DNA of 8,225 bases from positions 1-8,225 of the forward strand of contig USCS01000064.1 of NCBI GenBank assembly GCA_900552875.1, in the 5' to 3' direction. Within the stretch, counting starts at the first letter, position 1. Each line of letters opens with the position of its first letter. The translations under genes were made by a program, and so were the position numbers. Source of the stretch: an uncultured Collinsella sp. (GTDB lineage: Bacteria > Actinomycetota > Coriobacteriia > Coriobacteriales > Coriobacteriaceae). This document shows, piece after piece, positions 1 through 5,914 of this stretch. Under the pieces are notes generated by a model. That model made no database searches and was not told where the DNA came from. It worked only from the letters and a program-made list of their open reading frames with translations.

Positions 1-808
1 CACCGAGAAGGCCGTCGCCTACTACCTGGAGTCCCCGGTCATCATTTGCCCCACCATTGCTTCGACCGATGCCCCGTGCTCGGCGCTTTCGGTGCTTTAT
101 ACCGATGACGGCCAGTTCGACAAGTATCTCTTCCTTAAGGCAAACCCCAATATCGTCCTTATGGATACGACGGTTATCGCGGCGAGCCCGGTGCGCCTGA
201 CGGTTTCCGGTATGGGCGATGCGCTCGCAACCTATTTCGAGGCCCAGGCGACGCACGATGCCGACGGCGGCACCTGCGCTGGCGGCAAGGGCGGCATGGC
301 CGGCCTGGCGCTCGCCAAGCTCTGCTACGAGACGCTTATGGCCGATGGCGTCAAGGCCAAGGTCGCGCTGGAGAAGGGTGCGCTCACGCCTGCCGTCGAG
401 CATATCATCGAGGCCAATACGCTGCTTTCGGGCATTGGCTTTGAGAGCTCGGGCCTTGCTGCTGCTCATGCCATCCACAATGGCCTGACGATGCTGCCCG
501 AGTGCCACGGCATGTATCACGGCGAGAAGGTCGCCTTTGGCACTATCGTCCAGCTGGTACTCGAGGATGCCCCGACTGAGAAACTCGAGGAAGTCTTGGG
601 CTTCTGCATTGAGCTTGGCCTGCCGGTCACGATGAAGGAACTTGGCGTTGCCGAGCTTACGCGCGAGCAAGCCATGATTGTTGCCGAGGCCGCCTGCGCG
701 CCCGATGACACTATGTGCAATATGCCGTTTGAGGTGACGCCCGAGATGGTCGCAAACGCCATCCTGGGTGCCGACGCGCTGGGCCACTACTATCTCATGG
801 ATGAGTAA
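1..808 (+). CDS. gldA: Glycerol dehydrogenase, C-terminal part (5' end cut off by the window)
   Basis: Iron-containing/zinc alcohol dehydrogenase family enzyme; the family oxidises glycerol to dihydroxyacetone with NAD+ in the cytoplasm. The reading frame is open from base 2, giving 268 residues before the stop. About 100 N-terminal residues, including most of the NAD-binding fold, lie outside the window. Visible family motifs are the substrate-loop segment PTIASTDAPCSA, the metal-site motif GMGDALATYFEA (Asp), the second ligand in AAAHAIHNGL (His) and the third in MYHGEKVAFG (His). All three metal ligands are therefore present. The C-terminus (NMPFEVTPEMVANAILGADA) is the normal ending for the family. 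A GTG at 92 could be read as a start, but homology continues upstream of it, so it is internal. A strong terminator follows the stop. A close paralogue lies directly downstream. Family assignment is firm; glycerol as the true substrate is inferred from motif conservation. Confidence 0.93.
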   Translation, partial: TEKAVAYYLESPVIICPTIASTDAPCSALSVLYTDDGQFDKYLFLKANPNIVLMDTTVIAASPVRLTVSGMGDALATYFEAQATHDADGGTCAGGKGGMAGLALAKLCYETLMADGVKAKVALEKGALTPAVEHIIEANTLLSGIGFESSGLAAAHAIHNGLTMLPECHGMYHGEKVAFGTIVQLVLEDAPTEKLEEVLGFCIELGLPVTMKELGVAELTREQAMIVAEAACAPDDTMCNMPFEVTPEMVANAILGADALGHYYLMDE

Positions 809-822
809 ATCAAGCTAAGGAA

Positions 823-855
823 GGCAAAGCCAACAGATGGCTTTGCCCCTTTTTT
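823..855 (+). terminator. Intrinsic terminator after the first glycerol dehydrogenase
   Basis: A perfect 9-bp stem (GGCAAAGCC at 823-831, GGCTTTGCC at 839-847) encloses a 7-base loop. It is followed by CC and a run of six T at 850-855. It begins 14 bases after the stop codon, so transcription of the first gene probably ends here and the second paralogue needs its own promoter or readthrough. Confidence 0.88.
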
Positions 856-859
856 GCTA

Positions 860-890
860 TGGTGCAAAGGGGCAAGGTTACTTTGCACCA
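860..890. repeat. Inverted repeat (10-bp arms) between the two glycerol dehydrogenase genes
   Basis: TGGTGCAAAG at 860-869 is the exact reverse complement of CTTTGCACCA at 881-890, with 11 bases between them. The arm centres are 21 bp apart, about two helical turns, which would suit a dimeric repressor. It lies just upstream of the next gene and overlaps a weak candidate promoter (TTGCTA at 854-859, 17-base spacer, GTTACT at 877-882). It could also be an RNA hairpin or one copy of a dispersed palindromic repeat. The inverted repeat itself is seen directly; its role is inferred. Confidence 0.6.
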
Positions 891-920
891 ATCGTTGTTT
901 GATGAAGGGCGGATTCTCGT

Positions 921-1988
921 ATGGCGCTTCCTATGGTTTACGGCGGTCCCGGCCGGTATGTTCAGGGGCCGGGCGAACTGTCGCGTCAGGGCAGGTATTT
1001 GTCATGGTTGGGCTGCGCTGCCTATGTCTTGTTTGACCAGGGCACCGAGGATCGGCTGTGCAGGCAGATCGTCGATGGATTTCTGGACGAAGATCTAAGC
1101 GAGCCGTTCTTTAAGATTTATAACGGTCCGTGTACGGAAGAGGCCGTTGTCGGAATGGCTCAGGAAGCCCAGGCCGAGTATTGCGACATGGTGGTGGGCA
1201 TTGGCGGCGGCAAGATGCTCGATATCGCAAAGGCAGTAGCGTTTTATGCTGAGCTGCCGTTGTGTGTATGCCCCACGGCGGCTTCGATGGACGGCCCGTG
1301 CAGTGCGATTTCGGTGCTGTATCACGAGGATGGGTCGTTCGACCGCTACCTGATGCTCGAGAAGAATCCAGATCTGGTCGTGGTCGATACCAACGTGGTT
1401 GCGGCAGCACCACTGCGGATGACGGTCGCTGGTATGGGCGACGCACTGGCAACGTACTTCGAGGCGCGTTCGTGTGCCGCGGCGCACGGCGCCAACGAGC
1501 ATGGTGGCGCGCCGGGACACTTGGCCTTGGTTACGGCTCGTGCCTGCTATGACACGCTCATGGAGTGCGGCGTCGCTGCCAAGCGCGATCTCAAAAAGGG
1601 CCGTATATCGCCGGCGGTTGAGCGCCTGATCGAGTGCAATATTCTGCTTTCGGGTGTTGGCTTTGAGAGTGGCGGCCTGGCGTTGGCACATGCCATCGCC
1701 AACGGTCTGACGATTCTGCCCGAGTGCAAGGCCATGCATGGTGAGGCCGTGGCATTTGGTCTGGTGGTGCAGCTGCGCCTGGAGCGTGCGCCCGAGCTTG
1801 ATCAGGTGCTCGAGTTTTGCCAGCGCGTTGGTCTGCCGACGACGCTCGAGGAGCTGGGCCTTGGCGAGATTTCCGATGCCGACCTGCAGAGTGTTGCAAA
1901 TGCGGTCTTTAGAAACGAGCGTAATATGGCCAACGAGCGGGCCAAGGTGACCAAACAAAAGCTCGTGCAGCTCATGTGCGAGGCATAG
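921..1988 (+). CDS. Glycerol dehydrogenase paralogue (GldA-like polyol dehydrogenase)
   Basis: A complete 355-residue member of the same family as the upstream gene, and by eye more than half identical to it. The N-terminus has the family PGRYVQG segment (10-16). The dinucleotide-binding VVGIGGGKMLDIAK motif is at 91-104. Metal ligands are Asp174 (GMGDALATYFEA), His257 (LAHAIANGL) and His273 (MHGEAVAFG), so the metal site looks intact. Differences from the neighbour include SMDGP for STDAP near the substrate, HAIANG for HAIHNG, a one-residue deletion between the two His ligands, HGEA for HGEK, and a shorter, diverged C-terminus. The ATG at 921 is preferred because GAAGGGCGG lies 8 bases upstream and an in-frame stop occurs at 903; an ATG at 933 is the alternative. 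The gene is probably an NAD-linked dehydrogenase for glycerol or a related small polyol. The substrate is uncertain because of the loop changes. Confidence 0.88.
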   Translation: MALPMVYGGPGRYVQGPGELSRQGRYLSWLGCAAYVLFDQGTEDRLCRQIVDGFLDEDLSEPFFKIYNGPCTEEAVVGMAQEAQAEYCDMVVGIGGGKMLDIAKAVAFYAELPLCVCPTAASMDGPCSAISVLYHEDGSFDRYLMLEKNPDLVVVDTNVVAAAPLRMTVAGMGDALATYFEARSCAAAHGANEHGGAPGHLALVTARACYDTLMECGVAAKRDLKKGRISPAVERLIECNILLSGVGFESGGLALAHAIANGLTILPECKAMHGEAVAFGLVVQLRLERAPELDQVLEFCQRVGLPTTLEELGLGEISDADLQSVANAVFRNERNMANERAKVTKQKLVQLMCEA

Positions 1989-2124
1989 TTTGGCGCTTGA
2001 TTGACCTTGTGCAATCGAGGCGGCGATAGGCCATAGGCTATTTGTCCCAAAGGTGCTCCGCGTGTAATTTGCTCGAGGCACGGGCCGATGGCGTATCATT
2101 ATTTCTTGCTTGTTTGCACTGCTC

Positions 2125-2133
2125 AGGGAGGGG
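2125..2133 (+). promoter_or_regulatory. Ribosome binding site deciding the start of the Fe-S protein
   Basis: AGGGAGGGG sits 6 bases before the ATG at 2140. This favours that start over the in-frame TTG at 2110, whose first ten codons would run through the ribosome binding site. A weak possible promoter (TTGCTC at 2069, TATCAT at 2094, 19-base spacer) lies upstream. Confidence 0.75.
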
Positions 2134-2139
2134 CCGCGC

Positions 2140-3393
2140 ATGGCGCAGGAACACGATCTGTTTGATGACGTTATCGAGATCAGCAAGGGTTTCGACTTTC
2201 TTAAAAACCCGCTTGGCGGCGTGACCGATGCACTCGATCCGTCGGCTCCGCAGTGGAATCCTGCCGACTACAAGGAGCGTCCGCGCGGCAACACCATTCC
2301 GTGCCTGACCTGCAAAAACGAAAAGAGCGGTTGCACCGCGTGCATGGACGTGTGCCCGGTCAACGCCATCGAGGTCGAGGAAGACGCCATCGAGATTCTC
2401 GATACCTGTCGCAAGTGCGGCCTGTGCGCCGCTGCCTGTCCGACTGAGGCGATCATCTCGCCGCGCTTGGCGCCCAAAAACCTGTATGACGACATTGTCT
2501 CGGCAGCTACGAGCCACGAGACCGCCTACGTCACCTGCACGCGCGCCCTTAAGCGCATGCCGCGCGAGAACGAGGTCGTCGTTGCCTGCGTGGGCGATAT
2601 TACGGCCGAGACCTGGTTCTCGGTACTGGCGGACTATCCCAACGTGAGTGTGTACCTGCCGTTGGGCGTGTGCGATAAATGCCGCAACACCGGCGGTGAG
2701 GACATTCTGGGCGAGGCCATCGCCACTGCTGAGGAGTGGGCCGGTACGGGCATGGGCCTGGAGGTCGACCCCAAGAGCCTCAAATGTCATAAGCGCCGCG
2801 AGTACGAGCGCAAGGAGTACATGGATAAGATTGCCCGCACCACGGGCCTTACCGTGACCAAGCTCAACCCGGCAACGGCGGCACTGGCCTCGGTGACGCA
2901 GAAGTTGAAGGCCCATCGCCATCAGATTACCCAGCTGGAGCGTACGCTCAACACCATGTGCGGCACCACGACGACCAAGCGTCGCCGTACGCTTACGCAC
3001 GGGCGCCAGCTGGTACTCTCGACGCTGCAAAACCATCCCGAGCTTGCCCAGAACATGCAGGTGAGCACGCCGGAATGCGATTTTGACAAGTGCACGTCGT
3101 GCGGCGAGTGCGTCAACGTGTGCCCCACGTTTGCCTGCGATCTGGTGGGAAGCGGCCGCTTTGCACTGGAGTCCACGTATTGCCTGGGTTGCGGAGCCTG
3201 CGTCAAGGTGTGCCCCGAGCATGCGCTTAAGCTGGTTGAACATGATGCATCCAACCTAGTCGTCGTCGATCCCGAGGCCGAGGAAAAGGCCGCCCAGAAG
3301 GCTAAGGCCCACGAAGAAGCCCAGAAGGTCAAGGCCGAGGCAAGGGCTAAGCTCGACAAGATACTCGATCAGGTGGAGAAGCTCGCGGACTAG
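2140..3393 (+). CDS. Multi-cluster 4Fe-4S ferredoxin-type protein
   Basis: A 417-residue soluble protein without signal peptide or membrane segments. The N-terminal ferredoxin module has cysteines 55, 58, 65, 68 and 72 (the last followed by Pro), with an unusually long insert in the first motif. A classic C-x2-C-x2-C-x3-C-P motif follows at 90-100. The middle domain carries Cys133, Cys150 (VVACVGD) and Cys178/181 (GVCDKC), somewhat like the small iron-sulfur subunits associated with hydrogenase and heterodisulfide reductase; this likeness is by eye only. A second dicluster ferredoxin module has classic motifs at 318-328 and 348-358. The last 40 residues or so are a charged Ala/Lys/Glu helix, possibly coiled coil. 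Up to four 4Fe-4S clusters are expected in the ferredoxin modules, so the role is probably cytoplasmic electron transfer. No catalytic partner is encoded next to it, and the redox partner is unknown. No terminator is visible after it. Confidence 0.85.
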   Translation: MAQEHDLFDDVIEISKGFDFLKNPLGGVTDALDPSAPQWNPADYKERPRGNTIPCLTCKNEKSGCTACMDVCPVNAIEVEEDAIEILDTCRKCGLCAAACPTEAIISPRLAPKNLYDDIVSAATSHETAYVTCTRALKRMPRENEVVVACVGDITAETWFSVLADYPNVSVYLPLGVCDKCRNTGGEDILGEAIATAEEWAGTGMGLEVDPKSLKCHKRREYERKEYMDKIARTTGLTVTKLNPATAALASVTQKLKAHRHQITQLERTLNTMCGTTTTKRRRTLTHGRQLVLSTLQNHPELAQNMQVSTPECDFDKCTSCGECVNVCPTFACDLVGSGRFALESTYCLGCGACVKVCPEHALKLVEHDASNLVVVDPEAEEKAAQKAKAHEEAQKVKAEARAKLDKILDQVEKLAD

Positions 3394-3440
3394 TCAGCGA
3401 CCCCTATCTCTGCTTCATTCGTGCCGCCGTGGCGTCCGGG

Positions 3441-3470
3441 TTCGCCCAGATGCTGCGTCGGCGCTATACT
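3441..3470 (+). promoter_or_regulatory. Candidate promoter for ychF
   Basis: TTCGCC at 3441-3446 and TATACT at 3465-3470 are separated by 18 bases and resemble sigma-70 type -35 and -10 boxes. They lie about 40 bases upstream of the ychF start. The -10 box is good and the -35 box moderate. Confidence 0.45.
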
Positions 3471-3494
3471 TATGCAGTTTGAAATGCTTGTACC

Positions 3495-3502
3495 AAAAGG
3501 AG
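3495..3502 (+). promoter_or_regulatory. Ribosome binding site deciding the ychF start
   Basis: AAAAGGAG is placed 5 bases before the GTG at 3508. This start gives the N-terminus expected of YchF, with the P-loop beginning at residue 9. Starting at 3421 would add 29 residues that are not family-like. Confidence 0.85.
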
Positions 3503-3507
3503 CTGTC

Positions 3508-4584
3508 GTGTCCCTTTCCATCGGTATCGTGGGCCTGCCCAACGTAGGCAAGTCGACGCTGTTCACCGCGCTTACCAAAAAGACCGGCCTTGCCGCCAAC
3601 TATCCGTTCGCCACGATCGACCCCAATGTGGGTATCGTCGACGTGCCCGATAGCCGCCTGCAAAAGCTCGCCGACATCGTTAACCCGGGTCGCATCGTGC
3701 CGGCGACGGTCGAGTTCGTCGACATCGCAGGTCTGGTGAAGGGCGCCAACGAGGGCGAGGGCTTGGGCAACCAGTTCCTGGCCAACATTCGCGAGACCGA
3801 CGCCATCTGCGAGGTCGTGCGCTACTTTAAGGACCCCAACGTTATGCGTGAGGTGGGCCGTACGGGCGAGTTCGTCGATCCCGCCGGCGATGCCGACACC
3901 ATCATGACCGAGCTCATCCTGGCCGACATGGGCACGCTTGAGAAGCAGCTGCCCAAGCTCGAGAAGGAGGCCAAGCGCGACAAGGAGCTCATGCCCAAGT
4001 TCGAGGTCGCCAAGCGCCTGCTTGCCTGGCTTAACGAGGGCAAGCGCGCTGCGTCTATGGAGATGACCGACGAGGAGCGCGCCGCTGCCAAGGGCCTGTT
4101 CCTGCTCACTATGAAGCCCATCCTGTATGTGGCCAACGTGGACGAGGATATGCTCAACGACGATCTGGCGCCCATCGATGGTGTTAAGCCGCTGCCCATC
4201 TGCGCCAAAATCGAGGCTGAGCTTTCCGAGCTCGATCCCGAGGACGCCGCCGACTACCTGGAGAGCCTGGGCTTGGAGCAGCCCGGCCTGGACGTGCTCG
4301 CGCAGGCGGCCTATAAGCTGCTCGGTCTGCAGTCGTTCTTTACGGCCGGCGAGATGGAGGTCAAGGCCTGGACGGTGCGTCAGGGTGCGACCGCCCCGCA
4401 GGCTGCCGGCGTCATCCACACCGACTTTGAGCGCGGCTTTATTAAGGCCGAGGTCATTGGCTATGACGACTACATCGAGCTCGGCGGCGAGCAGGGCGCC
4501 AAGGCCGCCGGCAAGCTGCGTATTGAGGGCAAGGACTATGTCATGGCCGATGGCGACGTTGTGCACTTCCGCTTTAACGTGTAA
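3508..4584 (+). CDS. ychF: Redox-regulated P-loop ATPase YchF (Obg family, OLA1 orthologue)
   Basis: A near-universal cytoplasmic P-loop NTPase of the Obg/TRAFAC group that binds ribosomes and, in characterised members, prefers ATP to GTP. At 358 residues it is close to the usual length of about 363. G1/Walker A is GLPNVGKST (9-17), followed by the family signature NYPFATIDPNVGIV (31-44). G3 is DIAGLVKGANEGEGLG (72-87). The usual G4 NKxD is replaced by NVDE (210-213), the change that marks YchF and its relaxed nucleotide preference. A helical insert (about 130-190) is followed by the C-terminal TGS domain from about 274 to the end (FFTAGEMEVKAWTVRQG through DGDVVHFRFNV). The start is GTG, set by AAAAGGAG. 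The following small membrane gene begins 11 bases downstream with its ribosome binding site touching this stop codon, so the two are probably cotranscribed. Confidence 0.97.
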   Translation: MSLSIGIVGLPNVGKSTLFTALTKKTGLAANYPFATIDPNVGIVDVPDSRLQKLADIVNPGRIVPATVEFVDIAGLVKGANEGEGLGNQFLANIRETDAICEVVRYFKDPNVMREVGRTGEFVDPAGDADTIMTELILADMGTLEKQLPKLEKEAKRDKELMPKFEVAKRLLAWLNEGKRAASMEMTDEERAAAKGLFLLTMKPILYVANVDEDMLNDDLAPIDGVKPLPICAKIEAELSELDPEDAADYLESLGLEQPGLDVLAQAAYKLLGLQSFFTAGEMEVKAWTVRQGATAPQAAGVIHTDFERGFIKAEVIGYDDYIELGGEQGAKAAGKLRIEGKDYVMADGDVVHFRFNV

Positions 4585-4595
4585 GGACGACGCAC

Positions 4596-4979
4596 ATGTT
4601 TAAATATGGCAAAAAAGCCGGCTATATGGGTATTGCGCTGCTCGTGCTTGCGGTGATTCCGCTGGTGGTCGCAGCGTGTGTTATCCCCAACATTGGTCCC
4701 GAGGTGGCAACAAAGTTTAATGCCGCCGGCGAGGCGACGCGCTGGGGCAAGAGCTACGAGTTGCTGGCACTGCCGGTGCTCAACCTGCTGCTGAGCGTGT
4801 CGACGTACTTTACGGCAGGACGCCAGGCTAAAAACAATGATGACTCCGCCGCCATGGCGCGCATCGTGTGCGAGCGCTACCTGCGCAACGGTTGCATCAC
4901 GGGTGTGTTCCTCAACGTGATCAACGTTTACTTTATGTACTCGGCGATTACCGGAACGGGCTTTGGCCTTGGTTTCTAG
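4596..4979 (+). CDS. Small membrane protein with DUF1648-type motif
   Basis: A 127-residue hydrophobic protein with three probable membrane segments, at about 11-30, 54-73 and 97-118. After the first segment comes KFNAAGEATRWGKSYELL (40-57). This matches the family pattern in which a conserved Phe-Asn-x-x-Gly-Glu and Trp-Gly follow the first helix, as in the N-terminal part of SdpI-like proteins. Those larger SdpI proteins act in immunity or signalling for a toxic peptide. This protein lacks the extra helices, so that function should not be assumed. The start is supported by AAGGACG at 4583-4589, overlapping the ychF stop. The gene ends 9 bases from the convergent stop of the next gene, with no obvious terminator between them. 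The motif call is moderate and the function unknown. Confidence 0.72.
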   Translation: MFKYGKKAGYMGIALLVLAVIPLVVAACVIPNIGPEVATKFNAAGEATRWGKSYELLALPVLNLLLSVSTYFTAGRQAKNNDDSAAMARIVCERYLRNGCITGVFLNVINVYFMYSAITGTGFGLGF

Positions 4980-4988
4980 CTTGTTCTT

Positions 4989-5378
4989 TTAGGCAACGAG
5001 CCTGCACACATATTCAATGGCTGCTGCGAGGCCGCCGCTCGATCGTGGTTTAAAGACCATGTCGGCGGCGGCTTCGTTTTCGTATCCGGTGCCGCGAAGG
5101 GCGAGTGCGATACCGGCTTCTAAAAGGAGCGGCAGGCCGCGCCGGCTGGTCGCTATTACAACGGCCTGATTGAGCGAGCAGCTATGCGTTTGGCATTGGA
5201 TGGCAAGTTCACCTTGCGCCGGGCAAGGGACCAGAACGGCGGCGACGCGACTTGATAGCAATGCAAATGCTGTGCGCTCATCGGGCGAAAGGCATTCTGC
5301 TTCAACGACGACGAGCTTGGGCGGTGCGCTGTTTGTGCGAAGCGTGGCTCGGTACGTGAGGACCGAAGAACCCGACAT
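4989..5378 (-). CDS. Hypothetical protein, 129 aa, divergent from an XRE regulator
   Basis: Not recognised. The start is well supported: on the minus strand CAGGAG (5390-5385) stands 6 bases before the ATG at 5378, which is better than the upstream in-frame alternative at 5402. The 129 residues show no signal peptide or membrane helix. Hydrophobic strand-like stretches occur at KLVVVEA (21-27), AAVLVPC (46-52), QAVVIATS (71-78) and DMVFKP (106-111), alternating with Ala/Leu-rich helices and ending in a helix (114-128). This alternation and the Lys-Pro (110-111) before the last helix loosely recall a response-regulator receiver fold, but no phospho-acceptor aspartate pocket is clear. Five cysteines are present (29, 52, 62, 67, 125). 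The gene is divergent from the XRE regulator and shares with it an upstream palindrome, so it is probably controlled by that regulator. The coding call is fairly confident; the function is unknown. Confidence 0.68.
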   Translation of the reverse strand: MSGSSVLTYRATLRTNSAPPKLVVVEAECLSPDERTAFALLSSRVAAVLVPCPAQGELAIQCQTHSCSLNQAVVIATSRRGLPLLLEAGIALALRGTGYENEAAADMVFKPRSSGGLAAAIEYVCRLVA

Positions 5379-5401
5379 AGAAAACTCCTGTGTATTCGGC
5401 A

Positions 5402-5425
5402 AAACGTAAACTATAGTTTACGTTT
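5402..5425. promoter_or_regulatory. Perfect 24-bp palindrome, probable operator for the divergent pair
   Basis: Two 12-base half-sites, AAACGTAAACTA and its exact reverse complement, abut with no spacer; symmetry stops at 5401/5426. Each half contains AAAC twice. The centre reads TATAGT on both strands (5412-5417 plus, 5415-5410 minus), a plausible -10 box in each direction. On the minus strand TTGAAA (5444-5439) with an 18-base spacer to TAAACT (5420-5415) is another candidate promoter. The site lies 23 bases from one start and 29 from the other. A bound XRE dimer could repress both genes; that is inference. Confidence 0.75.
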
Positions 5426-5454
5426 ATGTTCGGCTCCATTTCAAACTCGTCTGC

Positions 5455-5673
5455 ATGGACGAACGTGCGAAACAGATTCTTGGCAAGCGAGTCGAGCAGA
5501 CGCGCAGGGACCTTGGTATCTCCAAGGTCGATTTTTGTGTGGCAGCAGGAATCAGCCGCCCCTATCTCGACAGAATCGAAGATGGAACGGCAAATTTCAC
5601 GCTCAAGGTTCTATTTAAGATCGCGCCCGCGCTTGGCATGACGGTATCAGAGCTTCTCGAGGGCATCGAATAG
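5455..5673 (+). CDS. XRE/Cro-CI family transcriptional regulator, 72 aa
   Basis: A single-domain helix-turn-helix protein. Residues 10-70 fit the HTH_3/XRE fold: GKRVEQTRRDLGISKVDF, then the turn and recognition helix VAAGISRPYLDRIEDG (29-44), then LKVLFKIAPALGMTVSELLE (50-69). There is no effector or oligomerisation domain, so it probably binds DNA as a small dimer. The ATG at 5455 has no clear ribosome binding site upstream, unlike most genes here; translation may be weak or start differently. Codon use is more AT-rich than in neighbouring housekeeping genes (AGG, AGA and GAA codons), consistent with an accessory or transferred gene. It is divergent from the 129-residue gene across a perfect palindrome, and autoregulation is likely. 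The family call is firm; the targets are inferred. Confidence 0.88.
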   Translation: MDERAKQILGKRVEQTRRDLGISKVDFCVAAGISRPYLDRIEDGTANFTLKVLFKIAPALGMTVSELLEGIE

Positions 5674-5709
5674 GGCGTTCCCCCGCTGCTATTTGACGCT
5701 CTTTGGGCG

Positions 5710-5752
5710 GGTCCCCCTGGTTGCGATGTGCAAAATCGCGAGTATTCAGCAC
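5710..5752 (+). repeat. Left terminal inverted repeat of the 244-bp element
   Basis: It contains GGTCCCCCT (5710-5718), GTGCAAAA (5728-5735) and GAGTATTC (5740-5747). These occur in the same order and with near-equal spacing in the reverse complement of the right end. The inner part is itself closed by GTGC (5728-5731) and GCAC (5749-5752), so it can form a small sub-hairpin. Confidence 0.7.
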
Positions 5753-5914
5753 CAGTTCGGCTGTAGACGGTAGCTTGAGCGGCTGGTTTTGCCTTTTTGG
5801 TAGTAGTTAATCCACACGTTAAATAAAAATGAGGAATAAATATTTACCAGACGGCACCTTCGTCCTAAAAGTTCGTCTAACAATTGGCCGATTCTATGCC
5901 TCTGGCGGAGAAAT

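Noticed and set aside
1095..2186. Long minus-strand open frame opposite the second glycerol dehydrogenase
   Set aside because: It lies antisense to a clear conserved gene, has low-complexity composition and no motif; this is expected from GC-rich third codon positions.
2038..3243. 401-codon minus-strand open frame opposite the Fe-S protein gene
   Set aside because: The plus-strand frame has ordered cysteine motifs and a strong ribosome binding site; the antisense frame has neither motif nor homology.
3415..4566. 383-codon minus-strand open frame opposite ychF
   Set aside because: It mirrors the codon pattern of ychF and is composed mainly of Leu, Gly, His and Asp; a shadow of the conserved gene.
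4977..5003. Possible bidirectional terminator between the convergent genes
   Set aside because: Only a 4-bp stem (AGGC/GCCT, 4991-5003) is present, with no T-run following on either strand.
5426..5641. Plus-strand frame starting ATG at 5426, overlapping the XRE gene
   Set aside because: Out of frame with the clear helix-turn-helix coding sequence and Ser/Arg-rich without motifs.
5674..5711. Possible terminator after the XRE gene
   Set aside because: The 5-bp CCCGC/GCGGG stem has a 20-base loop and no T-run; not a convincing terminator.
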